Shown: in pieces, positions 1 through 12,429 of the stretch
Layout of the letters: each line of letters starts with the position of its first letter
How positions within the stretch are numbered: position 1 is the first letter of the stretch
Source: Nageia nagi
Lineage: Eukaryota > Pinophyta
Assembly (NCBI GenBank): GCA_050084985.1
Contig: JBITNC010000001.1
Span: forward strand, 115,382,001-115,446,000
Length of the DNA: 64,000 nucleotides
Direction of reading: 5' to 3'
The notes under the pieces: model-generated
Database searches by the model: none
Told to the model about the DNA's origin: nothing
Seen by the model: the letters and a program-made list of their open reading frames with translations, nothing else
Program-made: the position numbers and the translations under genes

Positions 1-690
1 AATGCCACTATCTCTTCAAATGCCCTTGGTGACTTATCAATATGCATGCCATTAGCGGCCTAAAAATAACATTTTTCACACCATTGGCAACCTAAAATTG
101 AATGATAAAAAACTTCATATTTTGGTCTTCAATCTATCTCCAAGCATATATACCTTTGGTTTGAGTATTTTTCTTGAAAAGATAACCTAAAAAATGATCC
201 AATTTGGATTATCAATTGATGATGAGTGAATACCAACAATCTACTTATGACTGCATCGTTGGTTTCTCTTCTTAGTGACTAAAATCTCACTAGCCATTTC
301 GGTGGCCATTGATGGTAATGCATTTTATATATATGACCTGAAGATATTATGCTTTTTATGGTTCAAAGAAAAACTCATGTGGATACATAACAAATTGTAT
401 CATCCAATAGAGATGAGCCAATGTTAACATTTTGCTTACGGTTGCATTTCTAGTTTATCTTTTAAGTGAATGAACTCTCATTAGTCATATCATTGACCAT
501 CAACAACCTTGTGTTTTATGTCCATAATTTGCAAATATTATATTATCATTAGTTTATTTGGAATCCACACCATTTGTAGTTCATAAATAGTAATACATGT
601 CATTAGCTATGTGGAAATGATACAAGAAAATGAAAAATTGAAAATAAAATACTATGATACAATTACCTTGCATAGGCTTTTGAATATTTT
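1..690 (-). repeat. 3' untranslated region of Tat copy 1 with imperfect ~190-bp repeats
   Basis: This stretch lies downstream of the end of pol and has no coding match. Two segments, starting near 249 and 439, align imperfectly over about 110 bases (shared landmarks are TGCAT, a CTCA(C/T)TAG block, and a TTTTAT...ATATTAT tail), which gives a period of about 190. Tandem repeats in the 3' UTR are known for Tat-lineage elements. The match is weak and was judged by eye. Confidence 0.4.
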
Positions 691-699
691 GGAAGGTAT

Positions 700-1800
700 A
701 GAGCCATTATCTTTATGAAAATAAGCATTTAAGATGGGTGGAATTGAAGATATTTGGTTCTTATTTTCCATTCATGGAGGAGAGTTTATAAGCTCTTGAG
801 CTTGTTGCTTCTATTACAACAAATGGACCCAACCAATTTGGCTCAAATTTTGTTTCAACTTCATCATTTATTATTATCTTATTGATATTCTCTTTCAACA
901 CTATATCTCCCACTTTGAATTCTTTTACCTTGATTTTCTATCCAAATGCTCTTTTTAGCTTTGCATGGTACACTTTTTGATGTTCAAGTGCTCTCAGTCT
1001 CTTCTCATCAAATGATTCTAATTACTACAACCTAGCTTTTCTTGCATCTTCATCTAATATGTCCCCTTATAATGAAATTCTTAAGTAGGGGAGTTTCTAA
1101 TTCCAACAGTACCACAACTTCATCTCCATACACCAATGAGAATGGTGTTTCTCTAGTGGCTATTCTAATACTTTTTTTGTATGCCCATAATGCATATGGA
1201 CACTGCTCATGCTAATCTCTCTTATATATATCCCAAGTTTTTGATAAAATGCTTTTAATGGTCTCGTTAAAGGCTTCAACTTGACCATTACCTTGAGGAT
1301 AGTAAAATGAAGAAAATATTTGCATAATGTGAAACTTTTTACAAAATATCTTCATATCTTTACCTTTGAAATTAGGCCCATTTTCCACAATCAATCTTTG
1401 TGTCACACTAAACCTTGTAATGATATTTTCCACTAAAAATGCAATAATGTTATCTTGAGTGATTGATATAATAAGGATAGCTTCAACCCATTTTGTAGTG
1501 AATTTTGTGGTTGGAATGCCAAACTTGTGACATTCCCTTGAATGTGGATTAATAAGCCCAATAAAATCTATATTGCAAGTAGCAAATGGCCATGGTGACA
1601 CAATGGAATATAATTCTTGAGTAGGTTGCTTTTCTAGATTAGCATACTTTTGATATGGAAAGCATGTCATCACATGAGCTTTATAATCTTCTTCCATTAT
1701 GCACCAATAATATCCAATGCATAAACATTTAGTGTACAGTGCCTTTGAATGAAAATGACCTCCACATAAACCATCATGAGCCTATTCTAATGTTGTAACT
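700..1800 (-). pseudogene. Integrase and pol C-terminus of Tat copy 1
   Basis: Minus-strand translation gives a zinc-binding region (near 1630-1790, ending in EEDYKAHVMTC) followed by the integrase core: NIDFIG (first catalytic Asp), VENGPNF (normally DNGPNF, so the second catalytic Asp is now Glu) and NGQVEAFNETI (third catalytic Glu kept). Near 840-960 lies the post-core segment FKVGDIVLKEN, then WLGPFVV, and the frame ends near 707 in HLKCLFS, a typical terminal motif of this group. Stops interrupt it several times; the longest open piece is 1212-1697. It would have inserted cDNA into the chromosome. It is inactive now. Confidence 0.85.
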
Positions 1801-2229
1801 ATCTCATATTGTCCCTGTCACTAAAGTACCGATCTTAGTAAAGCCCCATTAAAAGACCTTCTATACAATACCTCACCAATGATCACATAATTAATAGTAA
1901 TCCTTTTCAATATAACCTCTTCATTTCTATCATAAATCATAATCATAAAGAATGGTTTGATTCTTTAAGTAACTGTAAATGTCAAAGTACCAATTTTGAA
2001 AATCATTTTTTCCAGCAATCAAACAAATCTAAAATTCTTGCATATCATCAATGTAAGAAGGAGTACTAAGCTTACAAATTTTCAAGATAGTCTCCTCATT
2101 CTCAATTTAAATAGGTGCAATAGAAGTTGCACTTTCCATGGCATTTGCATACTTGTTATTAGTCCTTGGTATATGCTAAATGGTATATTTATCAAACTAT
2201 TCCAATAAGTCATTAACCACTACATTATA

Positions 2230-2510
2230 AGGCCTCAATTTCTTAGGTTTTGTATCAAAAATATATTATACATGGTTATTAACAAGCTACAAGTCACCAT
2301 AAATCTCTAAATCTTTAATTCTTAGTGCAACAACTACTTTCAAACCCAATATCAGTGCTTCATACTCTACCATATTATTTATGCATTCAAAACCAAGTTT
2401 ATAAGCCATGGGGGTTACCTCATTTATAGGAGGAACTAAAATAATGCCATCCCCCACTCCATATGAACATTTAGATCCATCGAAGTATAATGTCCAAATA
2501 ATGGGTTTGT
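2230..2510 (-). pseudogene. Archaeal-type RNase H (second RNase H) of Tat copy 1
   Basis: Minus-strand translation reads TLYFDGSKCSYGVGDG, then PMAYKLGFECINNMVEYEA. This is the start of an RNase H fold, with the FDGS catalytic Asp and the NNxxEYEA helix that carries the catalytic Glu. It lies between RT and integrase, where Tat elements carry a second, archaeal-type RNase H. The same block in copy 2 (62385-62700) is 60-70% similar by eye. The function would be degrading the RNA of RNA/DNA hybrids during reverse transcription. Confidence 0.8.
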
Positions 2511-2699
2511 CTTCTGTGAGGTATACATATTAATCTAGGATCAACATCTCATCAAAATCATGCCACTAATGACCTTATGATAGATCTATATGTCATTGAT
2601 GGCATGAATAATCCTAATACTCATTTGGAAATTCTTTATGGAACATTATTTCATCATTTAGAGGAAACTTAGCTATCTAATTTTCAATTGCCTACCCTT

Positions 2700-3530
2700 T
2701 TACTAACTTATATTTTACCACATTGATATCAACCCATACAAATTTAACATCTTTTTTTAGTAAATGTGTGAATGGTCTACACTTATCTCTAAGTTGGGAA
2801 ATGAATCTCCTTACCAAATTAATATTTCTTTGAAGACTTTGTAATTATCTTAAATTCTTTGGAGTAGACATGCAAATGATAGCCTTTACTTTCCTTGGAT
2901 CTACTTTAATTTCTCTTTTAGATACAATGAAACCTAACAACTTTCTAGAAGTAACACCAAAAGTACATTTTTGAGGTTTAAGTATAAGTTTATACCTTTT
3001 CAAAATTTGAAATACTTCTCTAAGCATCACTAGATGATCTTGTCATTATTTGGATTTTACCAAGATGTCATCAACATACACCTAAACTAATTTATGAATG
3101 TACTTATGAAGCATTGAAACTATAACCTTTGATAAGTAGCACCTACATTGTTTAGTCATATAGGTATAAACTTTCAACAAACATTTCTTGATGGAGTGGT
3201 AAATATAGTCTTACATTGGTCAACTAGATTGATTAGGAATTGATTGTAATAAAAAAAAACATCCATGATAGATAATATATCATGACCAACTATGTTATCC
3301 ATAATCATATCAATATTCGGTAATGAAAAATCATCTTTAGGACAAACATTATTAATATCTTGAAAATAAGTGCAAACCCTTATTTCCTTGATTGAATTTG
3401 TAATAGGAACAATGTTAACCATCCATTCAAAGTATTCAATGGGCCTAATAAAACCAGCATTCAAATATTTCTCTATTTCTTTCTTAACTAACAAGGCTTT
3501 TGAAGGATGCATCTTTCATGATTTTTATTT
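2700..3530 (-). pseudogene. Reverse transcriptase of Tat copy 1; canonical RNase H missing
   Basis: Open pieces at 3174-3512 and 2845-3030 carry RT blocks in order: LVKKEIEKYLNAGFIRP, then VPITNSIKEIRVCTYFQDIN, DDFSLPNIDMIMDNI, an intact YVDD active site (3067-3078), then KCTFGVTSRKLLGFIVS. Translation continues to FISQLRDKCRPFTHLLKK and then jumps, in frame near 2730, to a sequence that in copy 2 lies after the RNase H domain. About 390 bases coding for the first RNase H are therefore absent. Stops also break the frame. Confidence 0.85.
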
Positions 3531-4519
3531 GACTAGATTAGCTCCCCTTTTATGTGGTAAATTATGCATAACAAATGAAGGATCTAAAGTAGGCATATCA
3601 TTGTAAGATCAAGAAAAATTCTTGTGGTGTTCAATGAATTTATTTTTGTACCTTTCATGTTGTGGAGTAGGGATAGCTACTCCAATTCCTCTGTTAGAAA
3701 AGTAAGATCATATTTCTTTTGTAATAGAGAAGGTAATTCCTCTAATCCTTTTATATCATTTGTAACATTATCCTTGGGATGAACCTAAAACACTTAATTG
3801 AAATTCACTTCTTGATCAAAAAAAGCATATTCATTAAGAATGTAAGTCACTTTCCTCTTTTCATCATTAGTATTAAAATAGTCAAATTCTAAAAGAATAG
3901 TATCATTAATTCATAAGTCTCTATCAATATTATAAGATAATTCAATCAAATTATATTCATTCATAAACTTAATAGGTCTCAAGGCTTGCTTAGTATTGAT
4001 ATCACTTCCCAGTCCATTCTTATTCAATTGTGCTTTGGAATTATCAGAAAATGAAGGCATCCATTATTTAGACTTTCCTAATCATCTTCCTTTGTACTTA
4101 TAATTTTCAATCATATACTTATGAACAAAAGGAGATTCAAAGAGTTTACTTATTTTTATGATCATTTAAGTTGTGGATTTATTAGGAATAGGTAATAGAA
4201 ACATAATGGAGCAAGATCTAGTTTGATCTCCACTATTTTCACACTGCTGATAGGCCTCTAGTAGAAATGCATACCTCTAAAAACCCTTAGATAGAATTTT
4301 GGGTCATACCAAATATATCATGGATAAAAATAGATCTAATTTCTCTATTTGGTAAGTACCCATACCAATTTTTGTAATTTGAGTTTGTTTTCATATACTT
4401 TCCCTTAGTGTATTATGTTTTAAGGGCTCAATCTCATATCTAGGATAAGTCATTATAATTTATTTAGAATTTGCTACATCACATAAAGTATATGATTATG
4501 GATCACCAAGCACTGTATG

Positions 4520-4990
4520 AACCTCCCCTTAAAAATCAAACTTTAATCTACCATATACTATAGATGGGATTGCATCCATATCATGAAGCCAAGGCCTTCC
4601 CAATAATAAATTATATGATAATTTGGAATCCACCACCTGGAATTTAGCTACAATTATCCTTACTCCTATAGTTACCATAATTGTGGCTATCCCCACTAGG
4701 TTTTTAGATGAACTATCATATGCCCTAATGTTAAATATAGCTTCTTCTAATGAAGGGACTTATACACCTTTTTGTTTGAGTTAAATCAAAAACTTATGGG
4801 AATAAATATTAACAATTGATCCATTATCTACCAAAGCTCTTTTGATTTCCCATCTATCAATCATAGGTGTAATATATAAAGCTAAACATTCATCAAGCAA
4901 CTCTTTATTAAGATTTTTAGATTTGTAAAAAGAGATAACATCACATTCCTTAAATAGCTCTAAGCATTTAAGAGAATATAGTAGCAAAAA
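4520..4990 (-). pseudogene. Aspartic protease of Tat copy 1
   Basis: Minus-strand translation contains IKRALVDNGSIVNIYS, the retroviral-type protease active site with DNGS in place of the usual DTGS or DSGS. It is followed near 4530-4610 by LLLGRPWLHDMDA, the second conserved protease block of plant Ty3/gypsy elements. It would process the Gag-Pol polyprotein. The family in this window uses DNG in both copies, so the Asn may be ancestral rather than damage. Confidence 0.8.
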
Positions 4991-5269
4991 TATTTGTAGG
5001 GACTACCTCCTTTTTGAATAAAGCATATAAGATCTTCGTATGTGCTTTAGATGTAGATATAAGATCATACAAACTAATTTTTTGTAGAAGTATTTTTTAA
5101 TTGGTCTATCACACTATATGTCTTTGGATCAAGTGGTATACTTACTTATTCTACAATGACCAGATTGGGAGCATGCCTTAGATGCCCTATTCTTAATTCA
5201 ATGCACACCTCTTTTTCTACTAAAACTATATTCATTATATATCCTTGATTTATATTTTTTGATCAATTT

Positions 5270-6324
5270 GATACTTTCCTTGAGCAATAAGATCTAATAT
5301 TGCTACTTCTAATGCCTTACAAAAATTCATAACATGACCCTTCCTTTGATGAAATATGCAATAAGAATCTAATTTTTCCATAGGAACATTATCATCTTGG
5401 GATGATTATTTCATTAGCTAAAATAATCCCCTTTTTATTAGATCCCTTATAATAAATCATGGTTTAATTACAAAAGTGTACCTCATATATTTTATAACTT
5501 TGGTGAGGAAGTAGATCTATTAGCCATATGAATAGAGTTTTCTTCTTTTTGGCATGTGTTCATCTATTATCCTTGGGAAAAGGAGTAGGTGCATACTAAA
5601 GCTCACTTAATTCAATTAACACTTTTTATTTTTGCAATAATTCTTGTATAAATGCTCCAAAGCTAATATTTTTATTACTAGAAGAATGAAAATTAAGAAT
5701 AGGTAAAATAGAATCCATAAAGATGACACAAATTTTAGTTTCATCTAATTTACTTTGAATTGACTAACATACCTTTTTGAACAGTGGAGTTTATTTTTCT
5801 AGAGCTTCATTACCCCTTTACCTCATTATACATTACTATGTAACAATACTTTGCTCTTTGATATTGTGTTTGTATTGTCACATGAATAACTTGACCAATG
5901 ACTTGAAAGAATCGATTGAACCACCAAGCAAATTATAGAACCATTGACTAGTGTCACCTTTCATACTCCTTGGGAATAATTTTATCAACAACATATTCTT
6001 TGACCCTAATTTCAATAAGTAATCCTCTTGAAAGTTGATAAAATGCTATTTTGGGTCTTGTTCACCACTTAACATCTCAAACTTGGGGGCCTTGTGCTTA
6101 GGTGGTAGGTGAAAATTATGCATCTCCTTTGACAAGGGTGAGATGAATACACCATCATAGTCTTCTTCATTCAATTGTGATATCTTACTATTATCAAGAT
6201 TGGTAAGTCCTATAGCTATGAGAGGATTTGATACTATCAATGAACTACTCAAATCTTTCAATTCATTTAATTCTTTATGCATTACATGCATCTCTCTAAG
6301 CATTTCTCAAATTTTGTCTTCCAT
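5270..6324 (-). pseudogene. Gag of Tat copy 1
   Basis: The likely start is the ATG at 6322-6324, about 110 bases inside the primer-binding site; a stop follows five codons later. Further on are HLPPKHKAPKFEMLSGEQDP and FPRSMKGDTSQWFYNL, the plant retrotransposon gag core (LKGxAxxWF type). Near 5300-5360 there is a nucleocapsid knuckle variant, YCIFHQRKGHVMNFC, where His replaces the second Cys. The same gag blocks occur in copy 2. Several stops make it non-functional. Gag would form the particle that packages element RNA. Confidence 0.8.
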
Positions 6325-6433
6325 GTTAACACCACTAATGGCTAAGAAATAGCTATAAACATCACTAGCAATGTAGGTCTATTATAAAAATCTTGTGAGA
6401 TATCATTAGGAGTGCAAGATAAATCAAATAGAT

Positions 6434-6446
6434 GGGTTCACCAAAA
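6434..6446 (-). other. Primer-binding site of Tat copy 1
   Basis: Directly inside the 5' LTR end the minus strand reads TTTTGGTGAACCC. TGG immediately after the LTR is the expected complement of a tRNA CCA end. Copy 2 has the same TTTTGGTGAACC at the same place. I cannot name the tRNA. Confidence 0.65.
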
Positions 6447-7077
6447 TGTAGAACCAAAATAATACATAACAAATAAATTAATGTAGTATTTGTCTACAAT
6501 ATTTAATTAAAGAATATATCAGAAATATGGTATCAAGCAAATAATAATAAATAGTGTACCTTCATCATAATTGCACAAAAATGGAATAACAAAAACCATT
6601 CATCAATCATCACAACACATTCACATTGACACACACTGCTAATAGCCTAAAGGTAACACATCACTGACTACATGGAATAAATAGATCAATGGAAGGAATC
6701 AAATATATGCAAGAGCAAGTTGAAGGGTTTGATAGATCTATGTAGAGGTGGTTTAAAAAAACACCTATTTTGGTAGGATAAAGTGATCTTGCATGTGTTA
6801 AAGTCTCTCTTGTTATTTTTGGATGCCCTTGTATGATGATGTTGGGTTATCTTTAATATATCTTTATAGCAACATCCTTTTCCTTTTTGATTCTTGATAT
6901 CATTATACATTACATAGTTTGATGTATCTCTCTTGATATTTTACACCTTTTACATTGTACAATGATCCATTACATTTATTACATTGCCTTTGCTATATTT
7001 TAACCCTCTTTTATAATAAATATGATTGAATTCATGAAATGAAATATTTAATAAATAATAATTCATTTTTATGTACA
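6447..7077 (-). repeat. 5' LTR of Tat copy 1 (631 bp)
   Basis: On the minus strand this begins TGTACATAAAAATG and ends TTTTGGTTCTACA, so it has TG...CA ends extended to TGTA...TACA. It aligns along its length with the LTR at 57352-57961, including a shared AAAAATGAATTATTATTTA near the start and ATGTAATGGAxCxTTGT about 110 bases in. The second LTR of this copy lies outside the window. Confidence 0.85.
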
Positions 7078-8610
7078 ATAAGATTATGATAATGATGCTC
7101 ATGATCGATATAGTAAAGGTAGATGGATGTGTTTATTATCATTCACTAGATGATGTGATTGGATGTGTTTATGCCAAATCACATTTGTTGGTGTTAGTGA
7201 ATATACATGTCTACCACTATTCATAAGATGATGATGTTATTGCATATTTTTATCTTTTATCATTGATGATGATTATGATTAGATGTGTGTATGCCCAATC
7301 ATATTGATTGTAAATTTATATATGTGTCCCTATTTAGAAGTTATATGAATGTATTTATCCTTATCCACTTTTCATGTATGACCTAGAATTGAACTATTTT
7401 CCCTATCTTTAGTTCTATGAATAACATGTGTATCCCTATTGATTTGCAAAATTTAATCATAGATGGTTGAGTGTGTCCTTATCCATGCGAAATAAATAAG
7501 CATAGTGATGTGAGTTCCACTATTTCTTAATATTAGTAAATGTGTAAATCCCTACTCATACGTTATATTTCCATGAACTATTGTATGTTATGCTCAAGTA
7601 GTTATTCATACACTATCCCCATTTTGAGATCATTGTAATAAAGGAATGCTATTAGGAATATCACATCAGTCCTAATATTTTTTAAGTAGTATTTTGTTGG
7701 TAGATACTTTGTTATTCCCCATGTTATTGCATGTGATCTTCTATAATTAAGCAATACATAAACTAGATATATTGTGGTTTATCATGTATAACTAATCTAG
7801 AACTTATAGAGAATAGACAACACAATAATAATAAATCTCACAAATTATTGTTACAAATATGTAATAAATTTTCACTTTTCTTATTGTTATTTTTTATATT
7901 TACGAGACCCTATGGATTATACATACTTGTGTATCCATATTAATAACATTTTCATTCTTCTTATTATCATCTTCATACTAAATAATATAACATTGTTTTA
8001 ATTTCAAGAAGCATAGATAAGTTAACCTATTTCTAGTAAAATCATGTCACATATGTAAGCCTCATTATATATTTTAGTAAAAGAGAAATTTAGATCTCAA
8101 ATAACATACACATTTCAATGAAATGAATATTTTTTTTTTTTACAAAAAGATTGTTTTGAATGTCTAAATCACATAAGGTTATATACTTGAATAAAATTCA
8201 CTAAGCTTACTAATGTAGGATTTAACATAATGATTAATGATTTTCTTGATAGAATATAAATTAGTAAAAGCCATCTTATCTCTTATATGAATTTTTAGTT
8301 CTATAGAAATAGTCATGATGATTTTCATGTGGTAACAAAATTAGGTGGCACTTTACACAACCAATCAAGGGGAAATTTAATAAGGCTTCTTTAAAATAAT
8401 TTATCTTTACAAGATAAATTAGTATAATATTTTTTAAATAAGTAAATATAGCCTATGAGATTCTCTTTATCTTTAAGAAATTATAACATCAAAGTAATGA
8501 ATTGAAAGGATAATGTATATTTCAATATTTAAAATTTTTAAATTAATAGATGAAAAATGATATTTTAAAAGGATCCACAAACCCTATATATAAATAAGCA
8601 ATAAATAACA
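7078..8610. other. AT-rich intergenic stretch, no gene seen
   Basis: This lies between the Tat 5' LTR and the LINE tail. There is no coding match on either strand. A weak imperfect duplication is visible (a TGATT(G/A)GATGTGT(T/G)TATGCC(A/C)AATCA motif near 7157 and 7274). Otherwise I see nothing. Confidence 0.6.
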
Positions 8611-9689
8611 TTTTTTTTTGTTTATATTAATGGTTCTTTTTAGTGAGAACCAATAACCTTATTTACATGTGTCTTATGAGATTGAACTACATTCAAACAT
8701 CTTTACAAAAAATTACTAGTTACAAAAAATACCTATTATGCCTCCTGGTACCCAGCACAAATGTATAAGCCAAGGAAAATTTACCCTATATCTTCTCAAA
8801 AAATAAATAAATAATGCAAATAATAAAAACCATGACATAGAGAAACCACAATCAAAACTATTAACTTTCAACTTCGAAAATGGCACTCATTGTAAGGTTG
8901 ACCCTCATAGTACCAATTTCCTTCCATCGATTATCAAAAAATTAACAATAGAGTCTTTCGATTCTGGATCATGGTCATGAAAATTCATGAGATAGCATTG
9001 CACCTAGCTATTACTAAATATTTACCAAACTTCTCCATCTCATTGAACCTCTCTATAATTTTTGCGTTCTACCATATTGCTTTTGCCCATACTAGAGTGA
9101 GAAATTGCATGTAAATATAATTAAGGTGGAATCTAATTTAGGAAAGGTGGTAGGGAAAAAATGTTGAAGTTATTATATATTGATGTATGCCACCTTTTAG
9201 TAGTATTCCTTAAAATTTGATGTCACCATGGATTGGTCCATGCCACATAGTCACTTTTGCTGGATAATAAATGTATGAGGGATGGATGAGATTGAGATGT
9301 GAGTCCTTAAAGTTGATAGTCTGATCATCCTCCCTTGCTCCAATCCTAACGATCCTCATCATTCAATCATTTTGGGGCTCCTTACATTATCAACTATATC
9401 GATGAGGATGATCTCTAAGGGAAGTTGGTAGTGTAGAGAATATGACTCAGCATCCTTGGTGGAGTCTAATTGGATGCAGTAGTTAATATTCTCTACTAAT
9501 AACCTTAAGAATAATTTTCATATGATGGTCGATTCTTGTTTGTGTTCTTTGAATAGTCTATAATTTCATTCTTTCTAGATTGATCAATAGATGAGGGGTG
9601 GATGATAGCCCAAATTAATTTGTATTTCTTATTACCTCATTCAAATCTCCATTTCTCAACTACATCAGCTAGAGAAAGTGGGATGAGCC

Positions 9690-9900
9690 ATTGGTGGTGT
9701 GATTTGGAATTAACTATACCCTATAGGTCCTTTACATACTCATAGTGAAGGTAGATATGATTTGAAGTTTCTTCTACATTTTTTACATAGGATATACATA
9801 TATGGAAAGATCATTCTTTTCCTTTTTAGGATTTCACTGGTATGATTTCTTTTCAAGATAGCTACGCAATGGAAACTAGCTATTTTAGGGATTAGGCCTT
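9690..9900 (-). pseudogene. LINE zf-RVT-like C-terminal segment
   Basis: Minus-strand translation, with one shift, reads GLIPKIASFHCVAILKRNHT, then CILCKK and a His-rich HIYLHYEY. This matches the Cys/His zinc-binding region that follows RT in plant LINEs (zf-RVT: PK..F.W, C..C....E...H...HC). It sits about 400 bases downstream of the RT blocks. Its role in the LINE protein is not well defined. Frame damage shows it is dead. Confidence 0.6.
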
Positions 9901-10099
9901 TTATCTAAACACTATCCCATAGTGTATTCTAAGGATCTCTAAGTTTGTAATTAATAAAGTTATAACTTATAATGATTGAGTATTTAACCTTTCTCCCTTT
10001 TTCATCAATCCAATATAAATAATCTATTTTTTGAGTGGGATATAGGACAAGTTTTTTTAATTTTTTGAGGAGTTTCACTCTTAATTCGATAAGCAAGGG

Positions 10100-11260
10100 A
10101 TTGATAGGTTGAGGAATAAATAATCAAAATTCATCATTAAGTGGAGAAATATAATTAGCCTCTCTAAGAAAAATTCTATTCTTAGCCCATAATATTAGAG
10201 GGTTCCATTTGGGTTGATTTGCTAAGAAGGTGGGGCACATCCATCTATCATTCTATTCATATTTGTCCAAGATAGACTTCATGAATCATTCTTCTCTAAT
10301 GCTTGCTTTCCTAACTGATATGGTATCATTAACAAATTGATTATGTGTAATGGGGGAGCAACTGTAAGTAGGTTTAATCCCTTTAATGATACCCAATTGG
10401 TTATCCCATATCAGGGACCTTCCTAGTGCCTCATCCATTGTAATAAATAGATAATATGATAAAGGATCTCCTTGTCTCAATCCTATGGTGGAATTAAAGA
10501 AATGTGCTACTTCAATACTAACTAGAACTGAGAAGGGGCCTATTGATCTGCATTTACTAACATATGTTTTCCATCAGTTTTGAAATTGAAATTTTTCATG
10601 TACCTAATCTGGAAACTTCCAAGAAACCCAATTTTAATCTTTTTGCATATTAAATATTATTATAGCTTGATACCTTGAAGCTTTTATGGAATATAAAGTC
10701 TTATGCATTAGGATGATACCATCTGAGATATGTCTATCCTTCACAATGTCATCTTATTCTACTAAAATAATCTTAGGTGAGACCTCATCCATTTTGTTTG
10801 CAAGTAATTTTGTATATTATGTTATAGAGTCCAATAGGATTGAAATTATTCAAGTTATTTTCTTATTAAATTTTAGGACTTAAGGTCTCAAATGTTGTGT
10901 TCCATCTCTGTTGGAGGGTGTTATGTTTTTAAAATTCTTACATTACTTTTACCATGTCATCTCTAATAATGTTCCAAAACTGATGAAAGAATCATGTTAG
11001 GAATCCATCTAGTTAAAGGGCTTTATCTTTTTCCATCATAAATACCATGGATGCAATTTCATATTCAAAAAAAGGAGCTAGTAGTTTATTTTTACACTCA
11101 TCAATAACTAAGGGAGAGATATTTTCAAGGAGTTCTCTAGAAGTATTTTGGTTTTCTTCTATTATCTGTGTGAGGAGATTCTTGTATAATGTTACTACCA
11201 TTTCTTTAATCTCTATTTCATCTTCAGTTAGGCTTTTGTCATCCTTTTCCAATGCACAAA
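10100..11260 (-). pseudogene. LINE reverse transcriptase (ORF2 part)
   Basis: The piece 11013-11252 is the segment before the RT fingers (ELLENISPLVIDECKN, then VFMMEKDKA, equivalent to the DKAPGPDG block). The piece 10286-10480 has MRQGDPLSYYLF (RT block with QGDPLSP) and NQFVNDTI, where the catalytic FADD motif has become FVND. With the first catalytic Asp replaced by Asn and stops between blocks, the enzyme is inactive. RT would copy LINE RNA at the nicked target. Confidence 0.85.
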
Positions 11261-11599
11261 TTTTATTGAAATCCCTTCTCCTTAGAGTTTATAATTTAAA
11301 GAATTTTATATTATGATCACCCTCTTTGATCTACAAAATTTTGGATTTCTACTTCTAGAAGATTTCTTCTCTTTTAAGATAAAGTTGATAATGTTCCTTT
11401 AGGAAATTTTCTTTAGCAGCAATTTTTTGATATCTTACCTCTCTTTAGATTGTAGTTTCAATTAGATCTAGTTTCCCTCTTATCTCTACTTTCTTGTTCT
11501 CAATGTGCTTGAAGTTATACCGACTCCATACTTTCAAATTTTTCTTCAATACGAAGTTTCTTCTAAATTTAGAATATTTTTATCCCCTTTACCTTTGTA

Positions 11600-12420
11600 T
11601 TTCACCATTCCTCCATTTTTTCTTTCAATTGTGGGTGAGTAAGCCAAATTAATTTGAATATTAAAGAAGCTCTCTTTTCTACATATGGGGAAGCTTGCAA
11701 TAGTAGGGGAAGGTGATCCAAAGCTATCTTAGTTTGTGCTAGTAAAGCATAGTTAGGAAAACTTATTGAGCAAGAGGAAGAACAAACTTCTCTATCTAGC
11801 TTATTTTGGATAAGATCCTCCTCAACTCTCATGTTATTCCATGTAAATTTAGCACCTATTCAATTCAATTTTATTAGATTGTTAGTATCCAAAAAGTTTT
11901 GAGGTTAGCTATATCGCTATCCTTCTCCCTTTCTCCTCCTAATTTTTCATGAGGGTGCAAGATCGTATTGAAGTCATTCATGATGATCCATGGGATATCA
12001 AGAAATAACATTCTATCTTATGTTAGGACCTTAAAAACCTTTCTTCATTCCATAGATTCATTGGGAGCATACAAATTACTAATTAGGAATTCAAAATTTT
12101 TCTTCATATTAATAATTGAAGTGCGGATATATCTATTAGAGCAATTTAGGCAAGGTTGATTGTTAGGTTTCATGATATTCAGATCCTATAGAGTTATTAA
12201 GCCTCCAAAAGTTCCATTAGACTCTTGCCATTGTAAATTGGGATCTTTCCACATCCTTCCTTTTGTATATATTATACATTCCTCTTTTACTTTTGATTCT
12301 TGAAAGATTACCATATTTGATTTTTTGTTATGTTAAAGATCATTGAAAGATCTTTATATTCTAGGAGCATTATAGCTCCAAATATTTCATGATAGTATCT
12401 TAATTAATGATCTATACACC
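11600..12420 (-). pseudogene. LINE APE-type endonuclease (ORF2 N-terminus)
   Basis: Minus-strand translation gives IFQESKVKEE (the catalytic Glu block of exonuclease/endonuclease folds), then FLISNLYAPNESME (NxYAPN block), then WIIMNDFNTIL (normally GDFN, here NDFN). The piece 11602-11832 contains a decayed SDH block (KIALDHLPLLLQ). Order and spacing agree with the APE endonuclease that nicks target DNA. Several stops interrupt the frame. Confidence 0.8.
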
Positions 12421-12429
12421 CTCCTCGCT

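Larger units (their letters stand above)
1..7077 (-). mobile_element. Ty3/gypsy LTR retrotransposon, Tat type, copy 1 (decayed, 3' end outside window)
   Basis: Reading from right to left on the minus strand, the element shows 5' LTR (6447-7077), primer-binding site, gag, aspartic protease, RT, an archaeal-type second RNase H, integrase and a non-coding 3' region. This order with a second RNase H placed before integrase is the hallmark of the plant Tat lineage. The coding parts carry many stops and shifts, so the copy cannot be autonomous. The second copy at 57352-64000 shares LTR ends, PBS and protein blocks, which supports both. No 3' LTR is recognisable before the window edge. The 5 bases outside the 5' LTR (7078-7082, ATAAG) are the expected target-duplication half, but the partner cannot be seen. 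Confidence 0.9.
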
